From: Prevotella sp.
GTDB taxonomy: Bacteria > Bacteroidota > Bacteroidia > Bacteroidales > Bacteroidaceae
DNA: 15,083 bases
NCBI GenBank assembly: GCA_017442765.1
Contig: JAFRZC010000157.1
Location: 1-15,083, forward strand
Reading direction: 5' to 3'
Part shown: positions 1-6,901 of the stretch, piece by piece
Layout: each line of letters starts with the position of its first letter
Numbering within the stretch: position 1 is the stretch's first letter
Position numbers and translations under genes: made by a program
Notes under the pieces: model-generated
Told to the model about the DNA's origin: nothing
What the model saw: the letters and a program-made list of their open reading frames with translations, nothing else
Database searches by the model: none

Positions 1-918
1 AGAGTTGATGAAATGAGCTTTTCGCTCAAACCATCCTCGGAAGCCGTAGGCTCCCAGCACTTGCAACGTGCGGAAAAACACGAACAATAGCAACCGCTCA
101 TCGAACACCTGTCGGGGCGGCACCTCCGTCAGTGCCTTCAACTCGTCATAGTAGGCATCGACCAGTTGTCTGCGCAGCTCATCGGGATAGCAGGCCGAAG
201 CCTGCCAGACAAATGAGGCCACGTCGTAGTAGAACGATCCGCGCCGACCGCCCTGGAAATCAATAAAATATGGCTGATCGTTATCAACCAGCATGACATT
301 ACGGGCCTGAAAGTCGCGATAGAGGAAAAAGTCCCCCACATCCTGAACAAGACTTTGCGCCAACCGGCCAAAGTCCTCTTCCAGCCTTACCTCGTCGAAC
401 GCTATGCCCGAGGGCAACAGGAAACAGTACTTAAAATAGTTCAGGTCGAACATCACGCTTCGCACGTCCATCACCGATTGCCGGTAGCAGCGTGCAAAGT
501 CCAGTCCCTGCGCGCCTTTCACTTGGAACTGTGGCAGCAGGCGTATCGTCTTCAATAGCAGTTGACGCTCTCGTTCATTGTATCGGCCGCCGGCCCTCCG
601 TCCTTCTGCGATAGCATCGAAGAGCGATGTACTGCCCAAGTCTTGCTGCAGATAGCATAGTCCGTCGTCGCTCACCGCCAACACCTGCGGCACCGGCAAA
701 CCATGCCCGGCGAAATGGCGCGAGAGATAGACGAACGCGGCATTCTCCTCTACACACGTTCCCTCCACACCAACGACCGTCTGACTGCTGTCGGCTGTCA
801 GCCGTACATACATGCGGTTGCTGCCGGCACCGGCCAGCCGTTCCACGACCGCCGCATCGCTACCATGCCAGGCACGGAAAAGACGAAGCAAATCATTATT
901 TATCTCTTTCTTCTCCAT
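1..918 (-). CDS. Aminoglycoside-phosphotransferase-fold kinase, AmgK-like (3' end cut by window)
   Basis: The frame is open for 306 residues from the ATG at 918 to the left edge without a stop, so the C-terminus is missing. The protein-kinase-like APH fold is recognisable: a nucleotide-loop-like GSNRMYVRL at residues 32-40, a Brenner-type catalytic loop YRDFQARNVML at 200-210 (Asp202, Asn207), and a metal-binding IDFQGGRRG at 219-227 (Asp220). The IDFQ...G...YDVASF pattern is what I know from AmgK, the N-acetylmuramate/N-acetylglucosamine anomeric kinase, rather than from drug-resistance enzymes. Members in Bacteroidota are often fused to a RapZ-like C-terminal domain; that part would lie outside the window, so a fusion is only an expectation. 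The start overlaps the end of the upstream small gene by 23 bases, which suggests translational coupling. A sugar kinase role in cell-wall recycling is inferred; the substrate is not shown. Confidence 0.85.
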   Translation of the reverse strand, partial: MEKKEINNDLLRLFRAWHGSDAAVVERLAGAGSNRMYVRLTADSSQTVVGVEGTCVEENAAFVYLSRHFAGHGLPVPQVLAVSDDGLCYLQQDLGSTSLFDAIAEGRRAGGRYNERERQLLLKTIRLLPQFQVKGAQGLDFARCYRQSVMDVRSVMFDLNYFKYCFLLPSGIAFDEVRLEEDFGRLAQSLVQDVGDFFLYRDFQARNVMLVDNDQPYFIDFQGGRRGSFYYDVASFVWQASACYPDELRRQLVDAYYDELKALTEVPPRQVFDERLLLFVFFRTLQVLGAYGFRGWFERKAHFINS

Positions 919-1081
919 TTTTCTTACTCCTGTTTTTATCCCATTCTGCCAGCAGCCGGTCTATCAGCAGCACCAGCATCATGATGCCCAGCGACATTAG
1001 AAAACTGCGTGTGAGCACCAGCAGCCCCGCCGACACCACGAAGAACAACAGCCAGTGTTTCCAGTCAAAATTATATTTCAT
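896..1081 (-). CDS. Small two-helix membrane protein, function unknown
   Basis: This 61-residue protein starts 5 bases after the stop of the upstream sugar kinase gene and overlaps the next kinase gene by 23 bases, so it is embedded in an operon. Residues about 10-25 (WLLFFVVSAGLLVLT) and 27-44 (FLMSLGIMMLVLLIDRLL) are hydrophobic and separated only by one Arg, which suggests a short membrane hairpin. The C-terminal tail is highly charged (KNRSKKNGEERDK) and probably cytoplasmic. I do not recognise a family. Its tight packing and typical membrane-protein composition argue that it is a real gene rather than a chance frame. A role as membrane anchor or partner for the neighbouring kinases is possible but unsupported. 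Confidence 0.7.
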   Translation of the reverse strand: MKYNFDWKHWLLFFVVSAGLLVLTRSFLMSLGIMMLVLLIDRLLAEWDKNRSKKNGEERDK

Positions 1082-1086
1082 CAGTT

Positions 1087-1926
1087 TTATTTACAATTTG
1101 ACAATGAACTATGCATTAGCACTTCTATCGGATTTTGTACCACCGGTCCCATCCGCATCCCCGCACGTGCTACGGCCTCGGCGATATGCTCACGGAAGCT
1201 CCATGCCACACCGCCGACAAATCCCACCGGCAAGTCGCGCCGGCCGTATGGCATCACGTTGCGTGCCAAGAAGCAGTCGAACGCCTCATCGGCTATCAGT
1301 GCCACCTCCGGCACGTCCAAGTGCCGGCAGACAAAGGGAGCCAACGATGCCAGAAAGCGGTTGGCCATCGGCTCGCGATAGACACGGGAGATGACATCGG
1401 CATACGTCAGCCCCGTCTCTCGTCCGAACGTCTCCGCCACATCACGCGGCAGACGTCCCTTGTAGAGCGCATTCGCGAGTCGGATGCCCAGATTCGCACC
1501 GCTGCCCTCGTCGCCAAGGATATATCCCAGCGGCGGTGTGTTCGCCACGATGCCACACCCGTCGTAAAGCCCCGAGTTAGCACCCGTGCCCAAAATACAG
1601 GCAATGCCTTCACCGTCGGCGAAAAGCGCACGCGCCGCTCCTATCAGGTCGCTGCCCGCCTCTATCGCCGCCTTCGGAAACACCTCTTGCAGCAGTCGCG
1701 CAATTCTCTCCACGCCACTGCCCGTACAGCCCGCGCCGTAGAAGCACACCCGCCCCACAGCCGAAGCGTCGGCCACATGCGGCAGCAGTTCGTCGGCCAC
1801 AACATGCGCCAACTCCTCATCAGACCGGTGCACAGGGTTCATCCCCTGCGTCACGGCCAGCACACATCCGCTGCCTGCTATCGCCCAGTGCGTCTTCGTG
1901 CCGCCGCTGTCGGCAATAAGCGTCAT
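1087..1926 (-). CDS. BadF/BadG/BcrA/BcrD ATPase family sugar kinase (GlcNAc/MurNAc-kinase-like)
   Basis: The protein has 279 residues from the start chosen here. ASKHA-fold motifs are in order: phosphate-1 loop IADSGGTKTHW (residues 4-14), phosphate-2 region ILGTGANSGLYDG (111-123), GYILGDEGSGANLG (134-147), and an adenosine-type FVGGVAWSF (236-244). This matches the family that includes N-acetylglucosamine kinases and clostridial MurK. The frame stays open upstream to an ATG at 2082, but family proteins begin just before the phosphate-1 loop and a TAATTTTG promoter box lies at 1957-1964. A transcript starting near 1951 could encode only the 1926 start, or at most an ATG at 1950. It is the first gene of a unit with the 61-residue membrane protein and the APH-fold kinase. 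A cytoplasmic amino-sugar kinase is the best call; exact substrate unknown. Confidence 0.85.
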   Translation of the reverse strand: MTLIADSGGTKTHWAIAGSGCVLAVTQGMNPVHRSDEELAHVVADELLPHVADASAVGRVCFYGAGCTGSGVERIARLLQEVFPKAAIEAGSDLIGAARALFADGEGIACILGTGANSGLYDGCGIVANTPPLGYILGDEGSGANLGIRLANALYKGRLPRDVAETFGRETGLTYADVISRVYREPMANRFLASLAPFVCRHLDVPEVALIADEAFDCFLARNVMPYGRRDLPVGFVGGVAWSFREHIAEAVARAGMRMGPVVQNPIEVLMHSSLSNCK

Positions 1927-1956
1927 ACTACTTTTCTCGCGCCTTTTCATATTTTG

Positions 1957-1988
1957 CAAAATTAGCAAAAAATGCGGAAATGGAAAAG
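1957..1988 (-). promoter_or_regulatory. Probable Bacteroidota promoter for the BadF-type kinase operon
   Basis: A -7 box TAATTTTG fits the TAnnTTTG consensus at 1957-1964. The -33 region at about 1984-1988 reads CTTTT rather than a clean TTTG, so this is weaker than the other promoters in the window. The predicted start of transcription near 1951 leaves a leader of about 25 bases before the ATG at 1926. Confidence 0.5.
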
Positions 1989-2050
1989 AGAAAAGCCGAA
2001 AATCAGCAAATACACCTGCGATTTTAGCAAAACATAACTGTGAACAAATC

Positions 2051-2172
2051 TTAACGCAGGTGGTGAGAGATATATCTTTCACCGCCGCAAGTGTTAAAAC
2101 CCGATTTCCGATTTAACATTTCAATTGCCCCCTATTGTCCCTTTCGCTCCCCCTCAATCCACTTTTCACTCA
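2051..2172 (-). repeat. Dispersed intergenic repeat, copy A
   Basis: Read on the minus strand, 2122 to 2051 aligns with 14253-14324 on the plus strand. By hand I count about 61 of 72 positions identical. Both copies are preceded by AGGGGGCAAT (2124-2133 here), and further out by the identical word TGAGTGAAAAGTGG (2159-2172 here). Inside are an imperfect GTTAAA...TTTAAC inverted repeat and a near-perfect 22-bp palindrome at 2062-2083 (GGTGA, AGATATATCT, TCACC). It lies upstream of the kinase promoter and reads in the same direction as that gene, but the other copy is placed differently, so a promoter role is not implied. Confidence 0.75.
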
Positions 2173-2195
2173 CCTCTTTTCACTCTTCACTTCCC

Positions 2196-2298
2196 AAACA
2201 TATATGTTTCACCTCCCCAATCATAGTCTTTCGCACTCCGAAACACGGTCTTTCATGACCCAAAACATATATGTCTCGGAGCTGAGACATATATGTTT
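2196..2298. repeat. Palindrome cluster built on ACATATATGT
   Basis: A perfect 14-bp palindrome AAACATATATGTTT lies at 2196-2209. A perfect 15-bp inverted repeat, AAACATATATGTCTC at 2263-2277 and GAGACATATATGTTT at 2284-2298, follows with a 6-base loop. The core ACATATATGT therefore occurs three times in about 100 bases. The word TGAAAGACCGT (minus strand, 2245-2255) lies between them and recurs at 11642-11652 beside another palindrome pair. No coding frame with family-like content is visible here. Confidence 0.8.
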
Positions 2299-2536
2299 CT
2301 GAAGTGAGAGGTGAGAAGCGAGGGGCAAGAAGCCCCGTATGTCACTGTTTTTCATAGACTTGCGAATGGTTCTCTGTGAGCGCATGTTTTAATGTCGGCG
2401 GGTAATTGTCACGCCGCTCCGGTTTCGCGCGATTCTCGACGTTAAAATTTCCGCTCCAAATCACAGATTTTTAACATTTTTCCTGAAGGGAAAGGAAGCT
2501 CCTCCCGTCCTACCCCCTCCAGGGGAGGAGAGATAG

Positions 2537-2572
2537 AAAAAGCACGACAAGCGGGTGGGTTGCCTGTCGTGC
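2537..2572 (-). terminator. Rho-independent terminator of the nucleotidyltransferase gene
   Basis: On the minus strand, GCACGACA (2565-2572) pairs perfectly with TGTCGTGC (2542-2549) around a loop that can extend by two further G-C pairs. Five T residues follow (2537-2541). It sits 28 bases after the stop codon of the gene, so the gene appears to be a single-gene unit that does not read into the kinase operon. Confidence 0.85.
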
Positions 2573-2600
2573 GCTCTTCACAAACGTATGCTAAAATGTT

Positions 2601-3515
2601 TTAGAAGAGTTTTGCGGGATATACGCCCTCGTCGATGAGCTGCTGGATGCGGGCTACAGTGCCCGGACGGTCGGCGGAATAGGTGACGCCAAACCACTTT
2701 GACGTGGTATCGAGCACTTCACAAGTAGAAGTGCCGTCCTTGATGAGCTTGTCCATCATCAGCGGGATGAAGTACTCGGCTTTCAGGTTCTCGATGTTCT
2801 TCGGGTCGCTGAGGAATGCCTTGAAATACTCCTCAGAATGCTCGAAATAGTCGGGGGTGAAGCCCCACATGTTCATCGAGACAGGCGTATTGTCGCCGCC
2901 TACGGGCTGCCACTCGCCGTTCTCGTCCTTGTAGCTCACAACGCCGTCAACGCGCATAATCTCAGTGCGCTCGACGATGGTAGCGAGGTTGCCGTCGGCA
3001 TCCTTCGAGCAGACACCACGTGCCACGGTTCCGTTGTCGCTGAGCGTGTTGCCAATACGGAAGCCTACCATGGAATATTTGTTGGTGGAGCCTTCGGGCA
3101 GGTCGGCAAGGAACTTACCGACGACCATGAATGCGTCGCGGTTGTAGAAGTCGTCGCAGTTGATAACGCAGAACGGCTCCTTGATAATGTCTTTTGCCAT
3201 GAGCACGGCGTGATTGGTACCCCATGGCTTCTGGCGGCCTTCGGGGACAGTGAATCCCTCGGGCAAGTCTTCGAGCGACTGGAAGCATACCTCGGCGGGA
3301 ATGTGACCCTCGTACTTCGAGAGCACCTTTTCGCGGAAGTCCTGCTCAAAATCCTTGCGGATGACAAACACGATTTTTCCGAAGCCGGCCTTGATGGCAT
3401 CGTAGATGCTGTAGTCCATAATGGTTTCCCCGTTGGGGCCGAGACCGTCGAGCTGTTTAAGGCCTCCGTAGCGGCTGCCCATACCGGCAGCAAGCAGTAA
3501 TAATGTTGGTTTCAT
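2601..3515 (-). CDS. Sugar nucleotidyltransferase (GT-A-like NTP transferase)
   Basis: The 304-residue protein begins with the nucleotidyltransferase signature LLLLAAGMGSRYGGLKQL (residues 5-22), in which the G-x-G-x-R loop binds the nucleotide and Lys20 is the usual phosphate contact. GLGPNGETIMDYSIYDA (24-40) and WGTNHAVL (98-105) are typical of NDP-sugar pyrophosphorylases, and CVINCDDFYN (116-125) carries the metal-binding Asp pair 121/122. It would join a sugar-1-phosphate to UTP or another NTP in the cytoplasm; the sugar and nucleotide cannot be read from the sequence. Relatives in Bacteroidota are commonly found near APH-fold kinases, as here, which points to a kinase plus nucleotidyltransferase salvage route like AmgK/MurU. 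It has its own promoter and terminator, so any link to the kinases is functional and not by co-transcription. Confidence 0.9.
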   Translation of the reverse strand: MKPTLLLLAAGMGSRYGGLKQLDGLGPNGETIMDYSIYDAIKAGFGKIVFVIRKDFEQDFREKVLSKYEGHIPAEVCFQSLEDLPEGFTVPEGRQKPWGTNHAVLMAKDIIKEPFCVINCDDFYNRDAFMVVGKFLADLPEGSTNKYSMVGFRIGNTLSDNGTVARGVCSKDADGNLATIVERTEIMRVDGVVSYKDENGEWQPVGGDNTPVSMNMWGFTPDYFEHSEEYFKAFLSDPKNIENLKAEYFIPLMMDKLIKDGTSTCEVLDTTSKWFGVTYSADRPGTVARIQQLIDEGVYPAKLF

Positions 3516-3551
3516 ATCAGTTGTATTTGTTAAAAATGTTATTTACTATTG

Positions 3552-3583
3552 CAAAATTACAGAATATTTTTCAGAATCGCAAA
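3552..3583 (-). promoter_or_regulatory. Bacteroidota-type promoter of the nucleotidyltransferase gene
   Basis: A -33 TTTG (3580-3583) and a -7 TAATTTTG (3552-3559) are separated by exactly 20 bases. The predicted transcript would have a leader of about 30 bases before the ATG at 3515, which supports that start. Confidence 0.8.
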
Positions 3584-3617
3584 TTTCTAAAGATTTTTCC
3601 TTCTAAATTCCTAATCC

Positions 3618-4514
3618 TTACCGTTTGAGCCAGTGCTTCAGTCCCATTTTCAGTTTCCAAGGCAGTGCCTGTATAAAAAACTGCACGACATTATATTTCC
3701 AGTAATTAAGGGAAGGGCGCAATCCTCTCCAAACCCCCATTGTTGTCATCTGATGAGCAATGATAACCTCGCAAAGTCTACGCTTGTCGGCCTTAGCTGT
3801 CAGCAGACATTCAGGAACAGGGGATATTTTCCTAATTATCGCAATAACATGGCCGTCTGCCGCATCAGAGACCTCCACTGTAGCAATTCCGTCAAGCTCC
3901 TTCGCTACGTCCCAACGACAATCTTCACGCCAAATAATCAACTTACCCGTTTCGTTCATGACATTATACTGATGGAATCCCTTATAACGCTCTACCACCG
4001 CTTCATTTGGATGATGATTTAAGTAGAGAACCCCTCCATCACACAAGATGGCCAATGCCTCGTATATGCCTTTCATTGGATCAGCAGAATGGTCGAGAGC
4101 ATTTTGTATAATTACCAGTGCTACACTGTTCGCCTCATAAAAGGCCGAAAGAAATTCCATCATACCAAACGTAATCACGGGTATATCCGGGCGGTATTTT
4201 TCTCTTATATTATTGAAATAACTTGCAAGCGGATCAACATAATTGATATTGATCGGCATCAGTTTTCCGCTTTCCACAAGATAATTACCTGGTGCATAGC
4301 TCATTCCACATCCCACATCAATGACTAAAGGATTGGTATGCTCACGAAGAAACGCCGAAGCGTCAAATCCGTCCAATTTGATTTCCTTTCCGAAATTTGA
4401 CCACGCTAATGCACCATTTCGAGTGTGTTTCCATCGGTAAACATTATTCCAAAAAGCGACCTCATAAGGTATGCCTTCTATCCATTTCGTAATAGCATCA
4501 TTCACTGTATTCAT
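3618..4514 (-). CDS. Class I SAM-dependent methyltransferase
   Basis: The 298-residue protein has a Rossmann-type methyltransferase core. Motif I is VIDVGCGMSYAPG (residues 64-76), the ribose-binding acidic position is Asp94 in NYVDPLASYF, and a motif IV-like segment VALVIIQNALDHSADP is followed by the helix-strand GGVLYLNHHP. The C-terminal part ends in an amphipathic, basic helix-like segment (FFIQALPWKLKMGLKHWLKR) that may touch a membrane. The acceptor is unknown; similar proteins occur in cell-surface polysaccharide loci. It begins 47 bases after the tamL stop, and I see no good promoter in that gap, so it may be the last gene of the tamB-tamL unit. Its codons are visibly more A/T-rich than those of its neighbours, which hints at acquisition by transfer. 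No convincing terminator is seen after its stop. Confidence 0.8.
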   Translation of the reverse strand: MNTVNDAITKWIEGIPYEVAFWNNVYRWKHTRNGALAWSNFGKEIKLDGFDASAFLREHTNPLVIDVGCGMSYAPGNYLVESGKLMPININYVDPLASYFNNIREKYRPDIPVITFGMMEFLSAFYEANSVALVIIQNALDHSADPMKGIYEALAILCDGGVLYLNHHPNEAVVERYKGFHQYNVMNETGKLIIWREDCRWDVAKELDGIATVEVSDAADGHVIAIIRKISPVPECLLTAKADKRRLCEVIIAHQMTTMGVWRGLRPSLNYWKYNVVQFFIQALPWKLKMGLKHWLKR

Positions 4515-4561
4515 TCTCTTTCTTTTCCCTAAATTCCACGTTAAGTATTCTTAATTCTCAA

Positions 4562-6901
4562 TTAGAACGGCATTCCGATGGCGAAGTGCAGACACTGAGC
4601 ATCGTGGAAGCTGTCGGCATTGTAGAATCCTGTCTTATAAGGCAGGTGAAGCGCAAAGCCCCAGTCAATGCGCAGCACGAAAAACTCGAGGTCGTAGCGC
4701 AGGCCGATACCTGTACCAAGAGCGGTTTCCTTGAAGATGTTTTTCATTTGCAGTTGCGACGATTCGCGGTAGCCGTCATCACGCAACGCCCATACATTAC
4801 CGGCATCTAAGAAGAGTGCCCCATAGAGATTACCGAAAAGACGGGGGCGGTACTCGAGGTTAGCCTGCAACTTGAGATCGCCCGTCTGGTCGAGATAGGA
4901 GTGGCGGCCTTCGGTGGTATGGTAGGCACCCGGCCCGATGCTGCGCACGTTGAACGCGCGGATGCTGTTGGCACCGCCCACGTAGAACTGCTCTGTATAG
5001 GGGGCACTCAGTGCGTTGCCATACGACCAGAGCACTCCCGCCGCCGCATGAGCCACAAAAGCACTGTGCTCGCCAACCTGCCACGTCTTACGCCATTCAC
5101 CTTCGAGCTTGAAGAACTGGGCATAGGGGTTCTTGAACATAGTCTTGCCCTTCTCTCCCCACTTCTCCCCGAAAACGGCGTAGCCCAGAGAGAGGATATT
5201 GGCGGCCTCGCTCACTGTGAAACGGAAATAGATAGGACTGCGCAGGCTGGCCGGACTGGTATAGGAGAACTGATAGCGCATCTTCGGAACGAACTGATCG
5301 GCCATCGACACCTGCAGGTAAGGACTAGACTGTAACACATCAAGGAATTCGCCGGTCTGATGGGTCATGTACTCGTATTGCAGGATAAACGGACTCAGCT
5401 CGTGCATCATTGTGGCGCGGGGCGAAAAACGGTAGGTCAGCTCGCCCGATACCACATGACGCTTGAAGTATTTTTCGCGGTTGATGATGCTTGTAGAGGC
5501 TTTGATGGAGGTGGTGGGCGTTTGTGCCCAACGGCGGCGAATCTGGAACGGCAGCAACAGTCGAGGCAACTCGAGCGAGGCATCAAGACCATATTCGTAG
5601 GAATGGAACTGATGGCGCGTGCCGTCGGCGTTATGGCCGGTCTGCCACTCGTAGTTGCCGCGCAGATTCACGTCGAGCTTCTCACCACCACGGAAGGCAT
5701 TGCGCTTGGTCAGGCCGACAACCACCCCAGGACCGAAGGCTCCAGTGGTTTTTCCGATGGCATTGGCCTCGATGTAGAAGTCGTAGGGTTTGTCGAACAC
5801 ACAGTTAAGTTGCAAGTCGAGCGTGTCGTTGTTCTGGGTTGTGTTGTCTTCCCCATCAGGATATATAAGAGAGGCCTTGCGAGGAGTGAACTTGAAGTCA
5901 ACCATAGAGAAAAGACCTGAGGCTGTAATATTGTTAGCAGACTGCACGTAATTATCATAACTGAATGGCTGACCATGACGGAGTTTGAGGTCTTTCAGTA
6001 TCACACGCGGACGAACCGGCGACCGGCGACCGTTATAGTGAACGGTGAGCCAGCGGCGCTTTGCTGAGTCGTTCAAATTCTCCATAAACGTTTTGCGGAG
6101 CATCATGTCGGTATTACCCACGTACCATTTTCTCATGGCCTCGGGAGGAATGCTGTCGGCCAGCTGGATGCGAAGCAAGACTTTTCCGGGCATGCTAACC
6201 GTATCGGCCAGATACGAAGTGTATGCCGGCTGATAGAAGTAATAGCCGTTGTTGCGGAAAAGATTGCTCAGCCGCGTGCGCTCGGCATCGAGAGCTGCTA
6301 CGCTGAACGGATCGCCGTCGTGTATCTTCGCCTCGGCCTTGGTAGCTGCTATCAGACTGTCGGCAAGCGGAGGAAAGTTCACATAGCGGAGTGAGTCGAT
6401 GGTGAACAGATGCCCCGGGCGCACATCGTAGGAGATTTTCGCCTCCTTCGGATCTTTCTGACTTACTTCCTGATAATCTACGCTTCCCCTGAAATAGCCA
6501 TGCGACCGCAATACTTCGCGAGCCACTGACGACCGCAGCTCCGGATTAACCCAACTCATGAGTACGGGAGCCTTACCGAACGACTTTGTCATCCACTTGC
6601 CAAAGCCCGTCTCCGATTTCGAAAACGCATTCCATATCCACAGACCGTAGGGGAACGGCGTGCGATAATAGGACGAGCCGAAGAGAGCTCCGTTTGGTTC
6701 TGTGGCAAGTGCGGCATCAACCTCCTCGCGCGTGGCGGTGAAGTGGTCGTTCTTCTCGTAGTCGCTGTAGGCTATTTTCTTCAGACCGGTGAAGAGCTGG
6801 TCGCCCTCAGGCACGCCGCTCGTCGATGAACAGGCAGCAAGCACGATGACAAGGGTCACTATACCAATGGCCAGTAGTGTTCTATTTCTCTGTTTCCTCA
6901 T
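4562..6901 (-). CDS. tamL: TamL: lipoprotein form of TamA, BamA-superfamily outer-membrane barrel
   Basis: The 779-residue protein starts with a lipoprotein signal: basic MRKQRNR, a hydrophobic stretch, and a lipobox LAAC with the lipid-acceptor Cys24. POTRA-like repeats are expected between about residues 30 and 330, where FRNNGYYFYQPAY and ITASGLFSMVDFKF resemble POTRA strands. The C-terminal half is a D15/surface-antigen barrel: VGGANSIRAFNVRSIGPG (641-658) corresponds to the GG-x-x-S-x-RGF/IGP signature, and the last strand ends in the aromatic residue Phe779 (HFAIGMPF). In this family the barrel helps insert or assemble outer-membrane components together with TamB. TamL, the lipidated version, is known from Bacteroidota. 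The start overlaps the end of tamB by 20 bases, so the two are transcribed and probably translated together. In the barrel loop, RAF replaces the common RGF. Confidence 0.9.
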   Translation of the reverse strand: MRKQRNRTLLAIGIVTLVIVLAACSSTSGVPEGDQLFTGLKKIAYSDYEKNDHFTATREEVDAALATEPNGALFGSSYYRTPFPYGLWIWNAFSKSETGFGKWMTKSFGKAPVLMSWVNPELRSSVAREVLRSHGYFRGSVDYQEVSQKDPKEAKISYDVRPGHLFTIDSLRYVNFPPLADSLIAATKAEAKIHDGDPFSVAALDAERTRLSNLFRNNGYYFYQPAYTSYLADTVSMPGKVLLRIQLADSIPPEAMRKWYVGNTDMMLRKTFMENLNDSAKRRWLTVHYNGRRSPVRPRVILKDLKLRHGQPFSYDNYVQSANNITASGLFSMVDFKFTPRKASLIYPDGEDNTTQNNDTLDLQLNCVFDKPYDFYIEANAIGKTTGAFGPGVVVGLTKRNAFRGGEKLDVNLRGNYEWQTGHNADGTRHQFHSYEYGLDASLELPRLLLPFQIRRRWAQTPTTSIKASTSIINREKYFKRHVVSGELTYRFSPRATMMHELSPFILQYEYMTHQTGEFLDVLQSSPYLQVSMADQFVPKMRYQFSYTSPASLRSPIYFRFTVSEAANILSLGYAVFGEKWGEKGKTMFKNPYAQFFKLEGEWRKTWQVGEHSAFVAHAAAGVLWSYGNALSAPYTEQFYVGGANSIRAFNVRSIGPGAYHTTEGRHSYLDQTGDLKLQANLEYRPRLFGNLYGALFLDAGNVWALRDDGYRESSQLQMKNIFKETALGTGIGLRYDLEFFVLRIDWGFALHLPYKTGFYNADSFHDAQCLHFAIGMPF

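Larger units (their letters stand above)
1989..2600. other. Long non-coding spacer rich in inverted repeats
   Basis: No gene is supported between the kinase promoter and the nucleotidyltransferase stop. Besides the dispersed repeat and the ACATATATGT cluster it holds a CGGCG/CGCCG hairpin (2396-2400 with 2412-2416) and a CTCCTCCC/GGGAGGAG inverted repeat (2499-2506 with 2523-2530). A faint arrangement resembling the dispersed repeat (TTTAACATT at 2470-2478, GTTAAAA at 2441-2447) precedes the CGGCG hairpin when read on the minus strand. It may be a decayed third copy, but the match is weak. Confidence 0.6.

Noticed and set aside
1..918. Aminoglycoside resistance gene
   Set aside because: The fold is that of aminoglycoside phosphotransferases, but the DFQ...G...YD pattern and the sugar-metabolism neighbours fit AmgK-like sugar kinases better, and there is no mobile or resistance context.
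627..1965. Plus-strand open frames of 255 and 276 codons opposite the two kinase genes
   Set aside because: They are rich in Arg, Ser, Pro and His with no domain features, and they lie opposite genes with intact catalytic motifs. They are shadow frames caused by the codon bias of the minus-strand genes.
1927..2082. N-terminal extension of the BadF-type kinase to an ATG at 2082
   Set aside because: The extra 52 residues have no family counterpart and would need a transcript starting upstream of the TAATTTTG promoter box; they also run into the dispersed repeat.
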